NCBI GenBank assembly: GCA_941918925.1
Contig: OW799236.1
Span: forward strand, 12,065,474-12,129,473
Direction: 5' to 3'
From: Phyto melanocephala
Taxonomy: Eukaryota; Arthropoda; Insecta; Diptera; Rhinophoridae
DNA: 64,000 nucleotides
Shown here: positions 47,143 to 59,098 of the stretch, piece by piece
Position numbering within the stretch: position 1 is the stretch's first letter
How the letters are laid out: each line of letters opens with the position of its first letter
Notes under the pieces: generated by a model
Databases searched by the model: none
What the model was told of the DNA's origin: nothing
Seen by the model: only the letters and a program-made list of their open reading frames with translations
Program-made: the position numbers and the translations under genes

Positions 47143-48968
47143 TTGGCGTAAAAAAAATTTTTCTGAGATGGCAAGGGCAAATTTTTTTGTCAAAATCTCA
47201 AACTGAGTTTATTTTATATCTATAATACTTATTTTTTTAATTTTAGTGGGACATTTCAACCCCCGCCCCACCTTAGAATAGTCCACTGACGCCAATGCAG
47301 GCGTCACTGCAGGCTTTAAATAAAATTCCGCTATTACTTTTCTAATGGTAAATGCTTGTATACATTAAAGGTCAAATAGAATATAACTCTTTACCGCTAG
47401 CACCTTTATTAGTATAAAGAAAAATATTTTACTACTTTTTCATCCCTTCATTCTAACCACGAATCAATACATTTTTTCCTATTTAATATGCAAATAATAA
47501 AGCTTCTTCACACGTTGTAAATATAATTTTGGTGGTTTGTTGGAAATTTTTATGAAAAAAAAATTTATATTAAATAAAAGTGCTCGTGCAAGGAAAATGA
47601 AAACAAGTATAATTTCAACACTTTGTACCTGTAGTGGCACAAGACAAACTAATAGGATTCTAGCATCCTTCATCAAATAAAATTCACTTACAAAAAAAAA
47701 CCATATGAAATAAGGCAGTGGTTCTGTAAATGTTTTAAAGAATAACGCTCAACCATCATTTACATTTTCAGACAGTTTTCTGTTTAAGAATTTGTTTAAA
47801 AAAAAAAAAAATCAGCCACAGAAATAGTAGTAATGGCAATGAGAAAATATCCTGTACTTGTTTGGTCGTGTGGATTTTCTTTGTTTGTATTTTTTTAGAT
47901 TTTTATTACTGTTTTTGTATTTTTTTTTTTTTATTCTGCAAACAATAAGACTGCTCTCAACAGAAATAATATTAAATAAAAAATTTGAAATGGTACTAAA
48001 ATGTATACACTTACAGAGAGGGCGAATTCATAAGTCATTTAGAATGGTAGCAAAAATAAAGTGAACAGAATTGAGGGTCATGTTACCCTAACATTTTTGA
48101 CGTTTATGAATTTTCTTGTGTACAAAACTACAGTTTTGAAAATCGCACGAAATAAGAAGCCTTTTAATATATATGTTATTGGATATACTTAAAAGAAATT
48201 TATTTAAAAAAAAAAAGTTTAATAAAGTCTTTTTAATTGCAATATTTATATCCGAATTCAGCATATATAAATAATTTTTTTTATTTTTTAAATTCATAAA
48301 AACATAAGCAATTTTTTTCAGTACAAACTTAGGGATTTTTGTTCTTAAAAAAATATATTTCAATTAAATTGTTTCTTAATTCAATATTGTTTAAAAATAT
48401 GTATATAGTTAACAAAAATAACTTTCTATTCTAAACAAATATCTTATAAGAATCAATATACACAGAATTTCTTAAAACTCTATATAAAGAAATCTTTTTT
48501 GGTTAAAAAAAAAATTTAATTAGTTTTAATAAGTATTTAAAAGCTTTTTTAGAGACAGTTAACAGCACTATTTTTTGTGAAAGCTGGTTTTGCAGTTATC
48601 ATTTGTTTTGAGTTTAGGTTAGTTTGGTAATTTATCAGAAATAGACTTATGATACGGCAACGATTTCAAATTTTATTAAATTTCTTATTTATTAAAATTA
48701 AAATTATTTTTTACTTATTACTTGACTAAAGGAAAAAAGTTTCAAGTCATAACATTGAAATTTTTTTTGATTGATTTCAACTCAATGGTTTTCTATGATT
48801 AAGTTTCAATAATTTAAGTCTAGCACAGCTGTTTCTAATTGTAATCATTTTCTCTTTAGACAATAATTTAAAAAATATAAATAAATCATAAATCATGGTA
48901 TTAAGCAAAAACTGCATATTCTGACTTTAGAGCATTGGGTATAGAATATACTTTTGGTTAAGTTCACG
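47143..48968. other. Non-coding stretch
   Basis: No gene called. CATTGGCGT near 47141 and ACGCCAATG near 47295 form a 9-bp inverted pair. A minus-strand ATG at 47676 begins a short hydrophobic frame, discussed under findings. The rest is AT-rich. Confidence 0.5.
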
Positions 48969-49530
48969 CAAAGAAAAATCATGGTTATGACATGATCACC
49001 ACGGTCATATTATAGTTTCTATATCAATATTTGGTTGTCCAAAACAAGTAATAGTTATTTTCACGATAATCAAGCATTGGTTTGAATTGTATCATTTAAT
49101 GTTTACTTTTTGTAAAAATTTCAAAATGGTTATCATTTAAAAAAAAGTATGATTTAAAAAAAATAATTTGACAAAAATAACATTTTATTCAAAAGCATTA
49201 AAAATTACAAATAATCATTAAATAATATGTGAGACAACAGTATGATTACAAATCAATCAAGCTATGATTTTCTTTTAATAATAATTTGATTTCAACTGTT
49301 CTTCTTCTTGCTGAATAAATTTTTATTATTTTAAAAGCTTGAGATGTCAAAAAAATTAACAAAAATTTTGAAAAATTAAAGAAAATTTAAAAATAAATGA
49401 AAAAATGTCATATATATACTGATACTTTAATTTAACATAAAAATGATAACAGGTAACCATTATTATTTTTAACCATAATCATACAATTCAATCATAGTAT
49501 GTTGCTCTTTGATCATAGTATGTTGCTCAG
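48969..49530 (+). mobile_element. hAT-like MITE, copy 2 (3' end lost)
   Basis: It starts ACGCAAAGAAAAATCATGGT and follows the copy at 849-1558 closely (for example ATAATCAAGCATTGGTTTGA and CTTCTTCTTGCTGAATAAAT), with internal deletions. The 3' inverted repeat is missing; the copy stops after a doubled ATCATAGTATGTTGCTC. Confidence 0.78.
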
Positions 49531-49689
49531 AATTTCTAAACGGTAATCGGTATAGAGACATGCTTTCTATTTTCTTATTGACTTATTAAATGTCATTAGT
49601 ATTGCAACATGTGATTTTAGCACAATGATAACACAAGTTACTCATTGCGCTATATCTAATTTAATCAATGAAATATTTCACAAGCAAAT

Positions 49690-49960
49690 AATTTTAATAA
49701 ATGGAACTGTTAAATGGCCACCTTGTTTATGTGATTTAAAACCATTAAATTATTTTCTCTGATAATATGTACAGTTTCAGATTTTTGTAGATAAAACAGA
49801 ATTTCAATGCGAACAATCAGCGAACTATGACCGAAATACATCCTGGTTTACTAAGAAGGGCGAGTAAAAATTTGACCTAGCTAGCCTCGACGGTCACAAG
49901 CCAAAAACAGTATTCTCACACTGACTTAATAATATTATCAAATTTTTTAAAACTTATTAG
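49690..49960 (+). pseudogene. Mariner-like transposase relic D
   Basis: A short plus-strand remnant. It reads VKWPPC, then CDLKPLNYFL (49714-49765), matching WPPRSCDLTPLDYFLWG, with the third catalytic aspartate replaced by asparagine (N in PLN). After a frameshift, TMTEIHPGLLRRASKNLT matches the C-terminal helix region. Flanks are not recognisable. Confidence 0.68.
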
Positions 49961-51579
49961 AAAGACATTGCAAAAATTTGTCTCTGTTTTATTTCAATTG
50001 AAATTTCTCTGCCTGTATTCAAAACACTCTTCATTTACGGTAAAAGATTTCGATAATTTTTTTAAATAAATTTTGTTTTTTTTAAATATTTTTCGAAAAT
50101 CTATTTCAAAAGCCCTTTAACGTATTCCTTCTCTTATTCTTATAACCCAGCAAAAACTTTAATTACTGAAATGAATTTAATCAGTTAAAATTTGTAAAAT
50201 ACAGTCTTTCACTACCTACAATTGGGCACGTAAAGCTATTGTTTTAACAAGGCGATGTCATCGTAGGTAAGTTCTTAAATATCATGCTCGATAATAAATC
50301 GGGACTTAAATTAATGCTCACCACCCTCGCTTACAAATCAATAGATAAGTTATCGATTTTAATGACCTAAATAACCCATTGATGTTGTGAAATTAAATAA
50401 ATTGTTCACAATATTCTACGATAAGAAATTTTAAATGAAAAAAAAAATAATGTAAATCTATAAAACTTTAATTTCCTAATGAATATTTTCGCCACTATTG
50501 TCAAAAACTTTACTACTTATAATTGAAGTGTGTTAAACGAAATGAAAAATTACAAAAAGTTATTTGAAGGGCAACTAAAAGAATTCTCCATAAGAAATTG
50601 TTTTTCAAATAAGTATTTATTAATCACAATATAAAAAATTACTCATTACTAAGTATGTTGTCATTGAAAAGTATGTTGTTCAGTTAGAGTAAGTCATTAC
50701 CTAGTTTTTGCTGGGAAGTGCACATGTACTTATGCACACAAATAAAATTCTCTAAAAGCTGAGTACCACTGGCGGCAATTTTTTTTATTCACACGCACCC
50801 TTATATTCTCTCTTTCCCTCTCTCTCTTTCACTTCCTTCTTATTTGTTTCATAAATATTGGTACAAGTTGTTGACGCCACTTTTATTGTATACGTTTATA
50901 TAACACGTATACGACTTTTTTTATTAAAAGTTTTTTTTTTGTGTGTTTCTGTGTGGGTGTTAGTTCCGAAAGTGTCGTCTATAAGTTTTTCATATTCGTT
51001 CATATGTTTTCATGTATGTATGACAGTCAAGTGTAGTGGTGCATATAAGTTCTATATTTCCTTTTTTATTTCAATATTTTTTATTATTTTTTTTTTCATG
51101 TAAAACTGTTTTCAGTACTTTGGTCTGTGTGTAAATTTTATTTTTTCTCTCTTTTTATGATATTTTTATTCTTACACTTTTACTTCCTGCGTTTTGGCTC
51201 AATTGAATTTGGTTTGGTATTGTATCTTCTTTTTATATTCATTTTAATAACATTCGTTTCAAATACCCTACTTCAGCGTTTTAGAAATGCTAATAGGAAA
51301 AATTATAGTTAAATATAAATAACCTTGGGATCAAGTTATTTAAATAGTTTTCAGGAGTGTTAAAAATTCTACGAAATATTATAAAAATTATTCAATATTT
51401 TAAAGTGGATTTAACCGAAAAATTTAAATGCTACGATTGTTTCTCAAAATATTACCTTTTTCTCATTTGGAAAATAATCAAATTAAATTGCTAAGGCAAT
51501 CTCTAAAGACTTAGAAACGAATAATTTTGTAAAACACATACACACAAACCTTTATTTTTATTTTAAAATGTTTTCAAGG
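49961..51579. other. Non-coding stretch
   Basis: No gene recognised. Pyrimidine-rich runs (CTCTCTTT) occur near 50810-50840. Frames at 50858-51312 are T-rich and lack motifs. Confidence 0.5.
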
Positions 51580-51660
51580 CTTGGCTATTGGAATACATTG
51601 CGCATTGAAAAATTAAAAATTCAAGATGGAGTCTGAAACAAAATGGTGGACCACTTTTCA
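51580..51660 (+). repeat. Fragment related to the 32735-32993 repeat body
   Basis: It shares GGAATACA, AAAATTCAAGATGGAGTC and GAAA spacing with the body of the antisense repeat at 32735-32993 (AAAATGGAGTCCGAAA there). It is a small piece of a dispersed family. Confidence 0.45.
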
Positions 51661-51756
51661 AAACACCTCAATGACCAATATTGTGAATAAATGTATAAGC
51701 ATAAAGTAAAAGTTGCATTAATATGCAGGTGGTTATACATATCTTTATATAAATAT

Positions 51757-52369
51757 ACTAGCTAATACTCGGTGTGCTTCGCCACCCCAAATTTTAGTAT
51801 TTAATTCATATGGCAGGTGCCACACCCACTATTGTAAATGCACCCATTTTTTCCATACATGTTTATTTGAATTTTGCTTTTGCAAAATTTTAGTACTCTA
51901 ATCGATATCGTTCTCCAGATATACGAATCTTAGTATTTAATTCATATGGTGGGTGCCACGCCCACTATTGATAATGCACCCATTTCTTGCCTAAATGTTC
52001 ATTTGGGTGTCAAAGTTGCTCTTGCAAAATTTTACTACTCTAATCGATATCGTTTTCCAAATATACGAATTTTAGTATTTGATTCATGTGGCCACGCCTA
52101 CTATTGAAAGTCCGCCCATTTTTTACTCAAATGTTCGTGTGGATGTCAAAATTTACCGTACTTAATTTGAAGACTCTAGCTGCATTAACTTTCGTGATAT
52201 ATAATATTTAATACTTATTCTTTAATAGGGTGTGGCACCCCGCCCCCTTACAATTGCAGACATACAGAAAGATTCTGTGAAAATTTCAAGGAAATCGGTC
52301 CAGCCGTTTAACCGTCTATAAAGCACAAACAAACATACAAACACACATTGATTTTTATATATATAGATG
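51757..52369 (+). mobile_element. Dispersed repeat with three internal ~138-bp units
   Basis: The head is ACTAGCTAATACTCGGTGTG then CTTCGCC; the tail is ATTTTTATATATATAGAT. Between them a unit beginning TTTTAGTATTTAATTCATAT is repeated three times at about 51793, 51928 and 52069. Each unit has a GCCACGCCCACTATTG-like block, CACCCATTT and TCTAATCGATATCGTT. The 3' part contains AATCGGTCCAGCCGTTTAAC. Head, tail and a tandem core match the layout of the element at 59099, though the core units differ. Confidence 0.75.
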
Positions 52370-52799
52370 ATCAAAGAATGGTCAAAAAAAATGAAAATAA
52401 AGAACAATTTTCATAGCTTTATTTTAAGATCTCGGAAGCAATTTCAGCTCTTTAATTTTATTCCCTGAGTACACCAGAGCACACCAGTTTAAGTGATTCT
52501 GAACTGAGGATTGGTGAAGTATTTTTTTACATGAAGCTTGATTTTAACTATACAACTAAAACAAGTAAATGAAGCGGAAGCAACTTTTGATTAAAGATTT
52601 TTTATATGAATATGCGACAGAAGGTTACTTTGTAGGTATGTACTAGACGTCTGCAGGGCTGTACTCCAAAGCTATTCAAATACTTCCATTTGATTTTTAA
52701 CTACGCAGTGTTTTATGTTCTGTGCTAAATAAATTAAATGAACCAACTCTAAACAATATTTAATTTAGTCTCTATACTTTCTGAGTCCTTAAAAATAGA

Positions 52800-53040
52800 G
52801 GCATTATTTTTGCTAAGTCCGTTCCTCTGTCTGTCCGTGTGTATATTTAAATCAACTTATTGAAAACCCACATATACTTCAAACTCTTATATGGTATCAA
52901 TTTATCAGATGTACTTTCGAGATTTTTGGTGTTGAAAATTAGTTATGTAAGTACATTACGAGCTGAGATATGAACGAAAAAACACAATTTCCTCTATTGC
53001 TTACCCAAACAAAAAAAGGTAGATTTTGCAGTTCCTATGG
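52800..53040 (-). mobile_element. Old mini-me-like copy, antisense
   Basis: On the minus strand it carries CGAGCTGAGATATGA-inverse (TCATATCTCAGCTCG), an AACACCAAAAATCTC block, a GATACCATATAAGAG block, and CACACGGACAGACAGAGG, in the order seen in copy 1. Head and 3' end are worn. Confidence 0.68.
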
Positions 53041-53639
53041 ATTTTCTTGCATATAAGTATAAAATATGTAACCTTGGTAAAATTCAAAAACAAATTTGAT
53101 TCATTAAAAATATCGGCAAAAAAAATTTAAAAAAAAACGTCAGTAAAAAGTTCAAATTATTTATTTCCTAAATAAGTTTTGTTTACAGTGGCAACATATA
53201 ATTATCAGTACTGGTCATAACATGATGATATAAACAGTGTGTACGGTATATGTATAAGCACAGCCAAATGTAGCGATCTTATTTTTTTGGTATCCGCTGC
53301 TCCAACCTAAACGTATAAGCAAAACAAAATACGGCAAATTTCCTAAGCGATTTCTTAAAAACCCAGCAAGGACAAAAATATTACTAACAACTGATCTTGC
53401 AAGGGTTCAACTGATGAAGAAGTGATTTAATCTAATGATTTTAGCATTAGCGTATCATTGGAGCTACATTAATACATTAATGAACTCCGTTTTAAAAACT
53501 GCATAGAAATTATGAATATTTGCTAGAAGCAACCGCTGTTGCATGAGTTGATTTTGTTCGTTTACCTGAATTATTTCAGATATTTTGCATGATGTTGCAA
53601 TTATTCTAAAGCACATCATATGTTGAGGATGATGTTAGA

Positions 53640-54130
53640 CAGGATTGAGTTTGGTGGCGGCCCAGATGGGTTGATGAGATGCAGCTGTAGGGGAAGATAC
53701 TCGAAAGTGTTCTTGGCTGTATAAATTTTGGTGCACAGTTCGGATTTATTTTTGCGTTTTTTTTTTTCTTTTGTGCTGTGTTTGTTGCTGTTGTGCTGGA
53801 TTGTGTTTATCTTTGCACTTTTGTGTGGATTATTTGTTTTTTTTTTGCATTTTGTTCTTTAATTGGTAAATTATAGTAAACAGAAAAAAAAAGAAAAAGG
53901 GGTCCCATAGACAGTAGCATGGAGTTGGCTGACTATGATAGGGAAGGACGACTGGGGGTTAACATCTGCCTCCCACTCAAGATGTGCTATTGTAGTAGTT
54001 CTGATTTTTGAAGCTTTTTTTTCAATTGGTACGTCCTTTGGGGCTGGAGATGAGTGAAACTTCCCACCTAATGAGCCCGTGAGCTAACCGAATGTTCCCT
54101 CTAGTGCCCGTGAAGGTCACGTAACTCATA
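53640..54130 (+). other. Unassigned G+C-richer block with TATA-like box and short ORF
   Basis: TATAAAT near 53720 lies about 30 bases before GGATTTATTTTTGCG, and CACAGTTCGG lies just downstream. An ATG at 53919 opens a 30-codon frame to 54011 (MELADYDREGRLGVNICLPL and ten more residues). 54040-54115 is again richer in G and C. This could be the 5' end of a retrotransposon or an old exon; no family was recognised. Confidence 0.35.
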
Positions 54131-55949
54131 TATGACAAATATTTCGCAATTAAAATTTTATTTAGAAGGCAAGCTTTTGCATTCTTAATTAAGAGGTCTT
54201 TAAAATGCAATTCACTTTGCACTACTTCCATTTATGTTCTCTGTGTAAAATCGCAAATTTTTCAATTGCAGTACAATAACAACAAACTAACACTTGTATT
54301 ATTCAGCAAAATTTCATGAAATCTTTTATTTAGACTTATATAATAGCGCAATTCAGCAATCGGTTTAAGTAAGACGGTTTCAATTTATCACCCATTTTTT
54401 CTACTTCATTTTCTCTGCTTATTTCCTTTATTTGATTGTCCCACTGCTTGTTTTATTTGTCTCCCCCCGAGAACAACTTTGTATGATTTAAAAGTAGCAA
54501 GTGAATTGTTAACCAAAAGAAAAAAAAAAAATTGAAAAATTTGTTACCGTACTTTCTTGCATTCGTTTTGTTTCCTTCCGTTTCCGTCCTTTATAAAATT
54601 TTTGTTAATCCAAAAAGGATTTGTAAGAAGGTATCTAAGAACATATTTAATATAATCAAAACGAAATAACAACTAGCTTGAACATTTGAAGGTGACATTT
54701 TTTTTAATATAAAAAAGCAAAATATATTTAATTTATTTAGATAAATAAGACCATTTAAAAGGACTTTTCGAAACAATTAATTGAAAAATATTCATCAACT
54801 TCAACAGAAAATCATCATCTCTTATAAAAATTCTCAAAGTTTTGCTTGATTTAATTACACATATTTAAATATTCCTAAATGATTCTACTCTTTTCAACCT
54901 TTCATCAACCCTAAAATGCTTATGCCTTTTATCTTTTTATCCTTAACAAAGTAATATATAAACTTATTTGAAAACTTAATAATTCTTAATTTTCTCTTTT
55001 GTTCGTTGGCGCTTTTCTGCCTGTTTCTTATGAAACACTATCTTAATAGCTTCTAAGGGCACCAAAGTAAATATAGTTTTAACCTCTTTTTGGAATTTGT
55101 CTCTCCACAATATTTTGCCAGTCAACTTTCATTGTATAGCTTCCTATTGTTTATTTAGTCACTTGTTTTTATTTTACTTAAGTTTTTTTTCTGTTATATG
55201 TTTGTATTTGTGTTTAGTTTTTGCCTGCTTGTTTGATTGCTTTCTAAACCACAACATATGTGACACTTTGTGCCTTTGGGTTATAATTTGTGTTGGCTAA
55301 ATTAAAACAAATATGGTATAAAATATTAAAACAAAAATTGTTGGTGTTTTCTTTATAGTTTGTTAAACCTTTTTTGCTTTTTTTAAAGCCATCCTAAAGG
55401 TAGTAACAAATAGAAAATATGGTTTAAACTTTATATTCCGAATTATTATCACCCCAAAATTGAACAAGCACTCAATTTGTTAACTTTTAAAATCATTGTA
55501 CTAAGCTTGTACATTTAAAAGGTTACTTAAAAAAGTTGACAATCGATAGAAAATTTCTATAATAATTCAATTGCAGGTACAATAGTTCAATAGATGTTCA
55601 TTAAGCAATAAAAAAAAGTTTTATAAAATTTCTGCAGAGTATTTATTATAGAAAATAATTTTATATAGCAAACCATTAAAAGACTAAGAAACTTAGAGAA
55701 TTTCCCCAACTAACAATAGGTCTATAACGAAGTATATAAAAAAAAGAATATTTTCTTAAAAGACATTTAAGGGAAAAAAAAATTCTATTGAAATTCTTAA
55801 GCATACAAAATTTTTATAACTAAGATTAAATTGCGGAACTTTTCTTTTGTAGTATTAAAAAAAGTATTAAGTAATATGTATTGAACTAAATTAGAAAAAT
55901 TTCTAACTAAAATAAAATTCATTAAGTACTGAACAAGAAACAAAACATA
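54131..55949. other. Non-coding stretch, probable intron
   Basis: No gene recognised. If the exon at 57077 is real this lies in its first intron. AT-rich DNA with T runs. Confidence 0.5.
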
Positions 55950-56850
55950 ACTCTAAACTAGATCTAGCTGAGAACAGAACCTAAAGTGAACCCATAATAA
56001 ACAAGATCTGTTCAAGTTCTAAAATAAATTTAAGCTACACATAATTAAAATATAAATAGAATAGAATTTGACTAAAGCTAAACAAAAACTAAACTAGACT
56101 AAACTAGAAATGAATTAGAACAGAACTAGAACTGAACTAGAGTCAAACCAGAATGGAACTAGAACTGAACTAAAACTAACTAGAACTGAACGAGAGTTGA
56201 ACCAGAACGGAACTAGAACTAAACTAAAACTAAACTAAAGCTGAACTGGAACTGAACTAGAACTGAACCAGAACCGAACTAGAACTGAACTAGAACTGAA
56301 CTAAGACTGAACTACAACTGAACTAGAACTGAAATAGAACTGAACTAAAACTGAACTAGAACTGAACTCGAACTGAACTAGAACTGAACTAGAACTGAAC
56401 TAGAACTGAACTAGAACTGAACTAGAACTGAACTAGAACTGAACTAGAACTGAACTAGAACTAAACTAGAACTGAACTAGAACTGAACTATAGCTGAACT
56501 AAAACTGATATAGAACTGAACTATTAAGAAACTAAAACGAAACTAAAACTGAACTAAAACTTAACAAGAAATTAATTAAAACTGCACTAGAACTGAACTT
56601 AAGTCGTACCAGAACCGAACTAAATAGAACTACACTAAAACTAAGTAGAACTGAACTAGAGTTGAACCAAAACGTAATTAGAACTAAAATAAAACTAAGT
56701 TAGAACTGAACTAGAACTGAACTAGAACCGAACTAGAACTGAACTAGAACTTAACTAGATCTGAACAAAAACTTAACCAGAAGTGAACTAGAACTGAAGT
56801 TGAAGTACTGAACTAGAACTTAACTAAAACTAAGCTAGAACTGAAAGATA
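55950..56850 (+). repeat. 11-bp satellite (AACTGAACTAG)n
   Basis: About 900 bp of the 11-bp unit AACTGAACTAG. The core 56370-56462 is almost perfect; both edges decay by substitutions, giving AACTAAACTAG and AACCAGAAC variants. The unit itself looks like two related half-units, AACTG and AACTAG. A decayed inverse-orientation relative lies at 12385-12800. No coding function. Confidence 0.93.
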
Positions 56851-57076
56851 TATTTTTAGTTTGTGGCTGGGTGTAGGTAAATTTTCTCTTTTTTTTCATT
56901 TGCTACCAATATGTTAAGTCTCTCACAACTTCTTTTTCTCAAAAATTGTTTTCTACAGTTATTTTTTCTGTTAGAGAATTTTTATAAAAATTGTTGAGTC
57001 ACTTAAGACCTTCATATGGTTTTTATTATTAGTTGCTTTCCTTATTTTTATTAATTATATCTAAAACAAAACTTAC

Positions 57077-57128
57077 CTTTAATTGTCACAAATATTAGCA
57101 GAAACAAATAGAGCAGTGACGAATCCAT
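57077..57128 (-). CDS. Candidate first coding exon with signal peptide
   Basis: On the minus strand, ATG at 57128 starts MDSSLLYLFLLIFVTIK, then one base, then the donor GTAAGT (exon ends at 57077). This leaves a phase-1 intron. The 17 residues form a typical signal-peptide core: short polar start and a long hydrophobic run. Codons include CTG, CTC and TCG, unusual for random AT-rich sequence. Phase-1 splicing just after a signal peptide is common in secreted and immunoglobulin-superfamily genes. No second exon was found in the 57 kb to the left, so the gene cannot be named and the first intron would be very large. It could still be a chance match. Confidence 0.5.
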
Positions 57129-57186
57129 GACCAATAATTTGTGAAAGTTAGCGCAGCTTAAAGCAGCACTAACTCAGCAATGCACC

Positions 57187-57192
57187 AACTGA
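57187..57192 (-). promoter_or_regulatory. Possible initiator element
   Basis: TCAGTT on the minus strand, the insect initiator consensus, would place a start near 57190 and give a 5' leader of about 62 bases before the ATG at 57128. No good TATA box or downstream promoter element is present. The match is short and may be by chance. Confidence 0.3.
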
Positions 57193-59098
57193 TGTATAGA
57201 TACTGCACTAGTGATGAAAATAAACGGAAGATAGAATTTGCAATTCCTCAATATCAAAACCTAAACATGGTTATGGGCCAGTGGCAGAGAGAAACTAGAA
57301 GAGTTTTTGAAATAGTTAACGCTGGAAAATTGTGATTTGCAATGACAGATCAAAAATTTGAGTGAAATGTTTAAATTGCTTATTTTGTTTTTTATTTAAG
57401 AAACAGATATATATTGAAGAAAGAGGGTGTTTTCTTAAAGTAAGGATTAATATTAATTTTTCCTTACTACTTTTTAAAAGTCATAATGAGATGGCAGCCG
57501 GAGAAACAAAATATCATTTGTTATGAAAAATTGTAATACAAAGTGAATGTAGTTTTGATTGTTACATAAAATAATTTTTAAACACAATTTGAACCGACTA
57601 TTTGTTTGTGTTTCTCATTTTTCGTTTATATTAAAGGACCGCCCTGTATCAAGTATCATTTATCAAAGTGATTTGGGCTGTTACCAAAACAAATTTTCTA
57701 CTTCATCTCATCATTAGTATCATCACAAAATAAACATTATTTTTTGTTTTCCAAATTTTGTTTTATGTTTTTGTTATTCTTATTTGATAATTTATGTTGT
57801 ACAAGGGAAAATTTATTTCCAGTTTTAATGTTTGCATAAAGAAAATTGATTGAAATTTAGTTTTTTTTTTCTTTTTCTTTCCTATAATTTTTTATGTTTC
57901 AAATTTATTTGTGCATAATAAATTTTTAGTTTTTTTTTCTCTCTATGTTTGTTTTACATGTTATTTATCTTAAAGAAATTATATATACATTTTTTTTATA
58001 AATCTGCTACTACTTGCTTGCAAATCAGTGAAATGCTTTATGTCTTAAAAGATTGTTTAATTTTTTTTAAATATTTATGCATATTTTAAATTTTTATTTA
58101 TAACTAAAATAAGCAGCAACATTTTTATCAATTTAACTGTAATTTTGTCCAGAATGTATACAAGAAGCTCCATATAACAAATAAACACTACAACAGTTTC
58201 AAAATACACTGCAAAAAATTTTATTTATTTGGTTAACATAGAATATTTTTTTATATTTTGCTTAGTATTTGCTTGATAACACCCTCTTTTTATATATGTA
58301 TGATGTAGATTTGCTAAATATGTCGTTTGTATTAATATTTATTTTATTTTAGTTATTTTTTTTATAGTAATTTGTTTCATTAGCACGAACTTTCTTTTAA
58401 TTTTCTTTTTTAACTAATTTTTAACTATTTATCTAAGTTATTTTTTTTAAACGAACACAAGCGATATTTTTGGTATTCATATTTTGTTTTATAATTATTT
58501 ATAATTTATTTATTTATTTTTACTTTAAACTAAATTTAAGTAATTTTTCTATTAATAATTTTAATTAATTTAATTAAATATTTTACTACTCAATTAGAAA
58601 CCTTATTTTTTTATATAATATTACTACACTTTTAATACGTCGTTGTGGTTTGGTGATAAGAGGACAGTGGGTTTTTATAACAGCTGAAATGAGAAAAAAA
58701 AAAGAAAAAAAATTTAATATTGCTAAAAACTAAAGAATTTAAACTTTTAAAAAATTATTAGATATATAGTTAAAAAAAATTAACAATATATTGTTAGCAA
58801 TTGCATACATCTTTAATCAACACAAAATACTATTCACAAGCCAGCACAAGTATTGTGAAACAATAGAACAACAAATTTCGTTCTAAATCCCTCCCAAAAC
58901 TGTAATAAATAAATGATGTGTTTTGAAACACGTGTAAACTCTTTCAAAATATTTTCTGTATTATTAGGCAAGTAGAATTTTGGTTACCATTGGGTAGCTA
59001 GAATATTTTTTGGTGGTAGGTAGCATAAACCTTAAAATTGTTTAAGAATGGTTAAGGATTTGGGGCAAAATCTTAAACTGAGTTAATTTTATATGTAT
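57193..59098. other. Non-coding stretch upstream of the candidate exon
   Basis: No gene recognised. Long T and A runs dominate. No other splice-compatible exon was seen. Confidence 0.5.
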
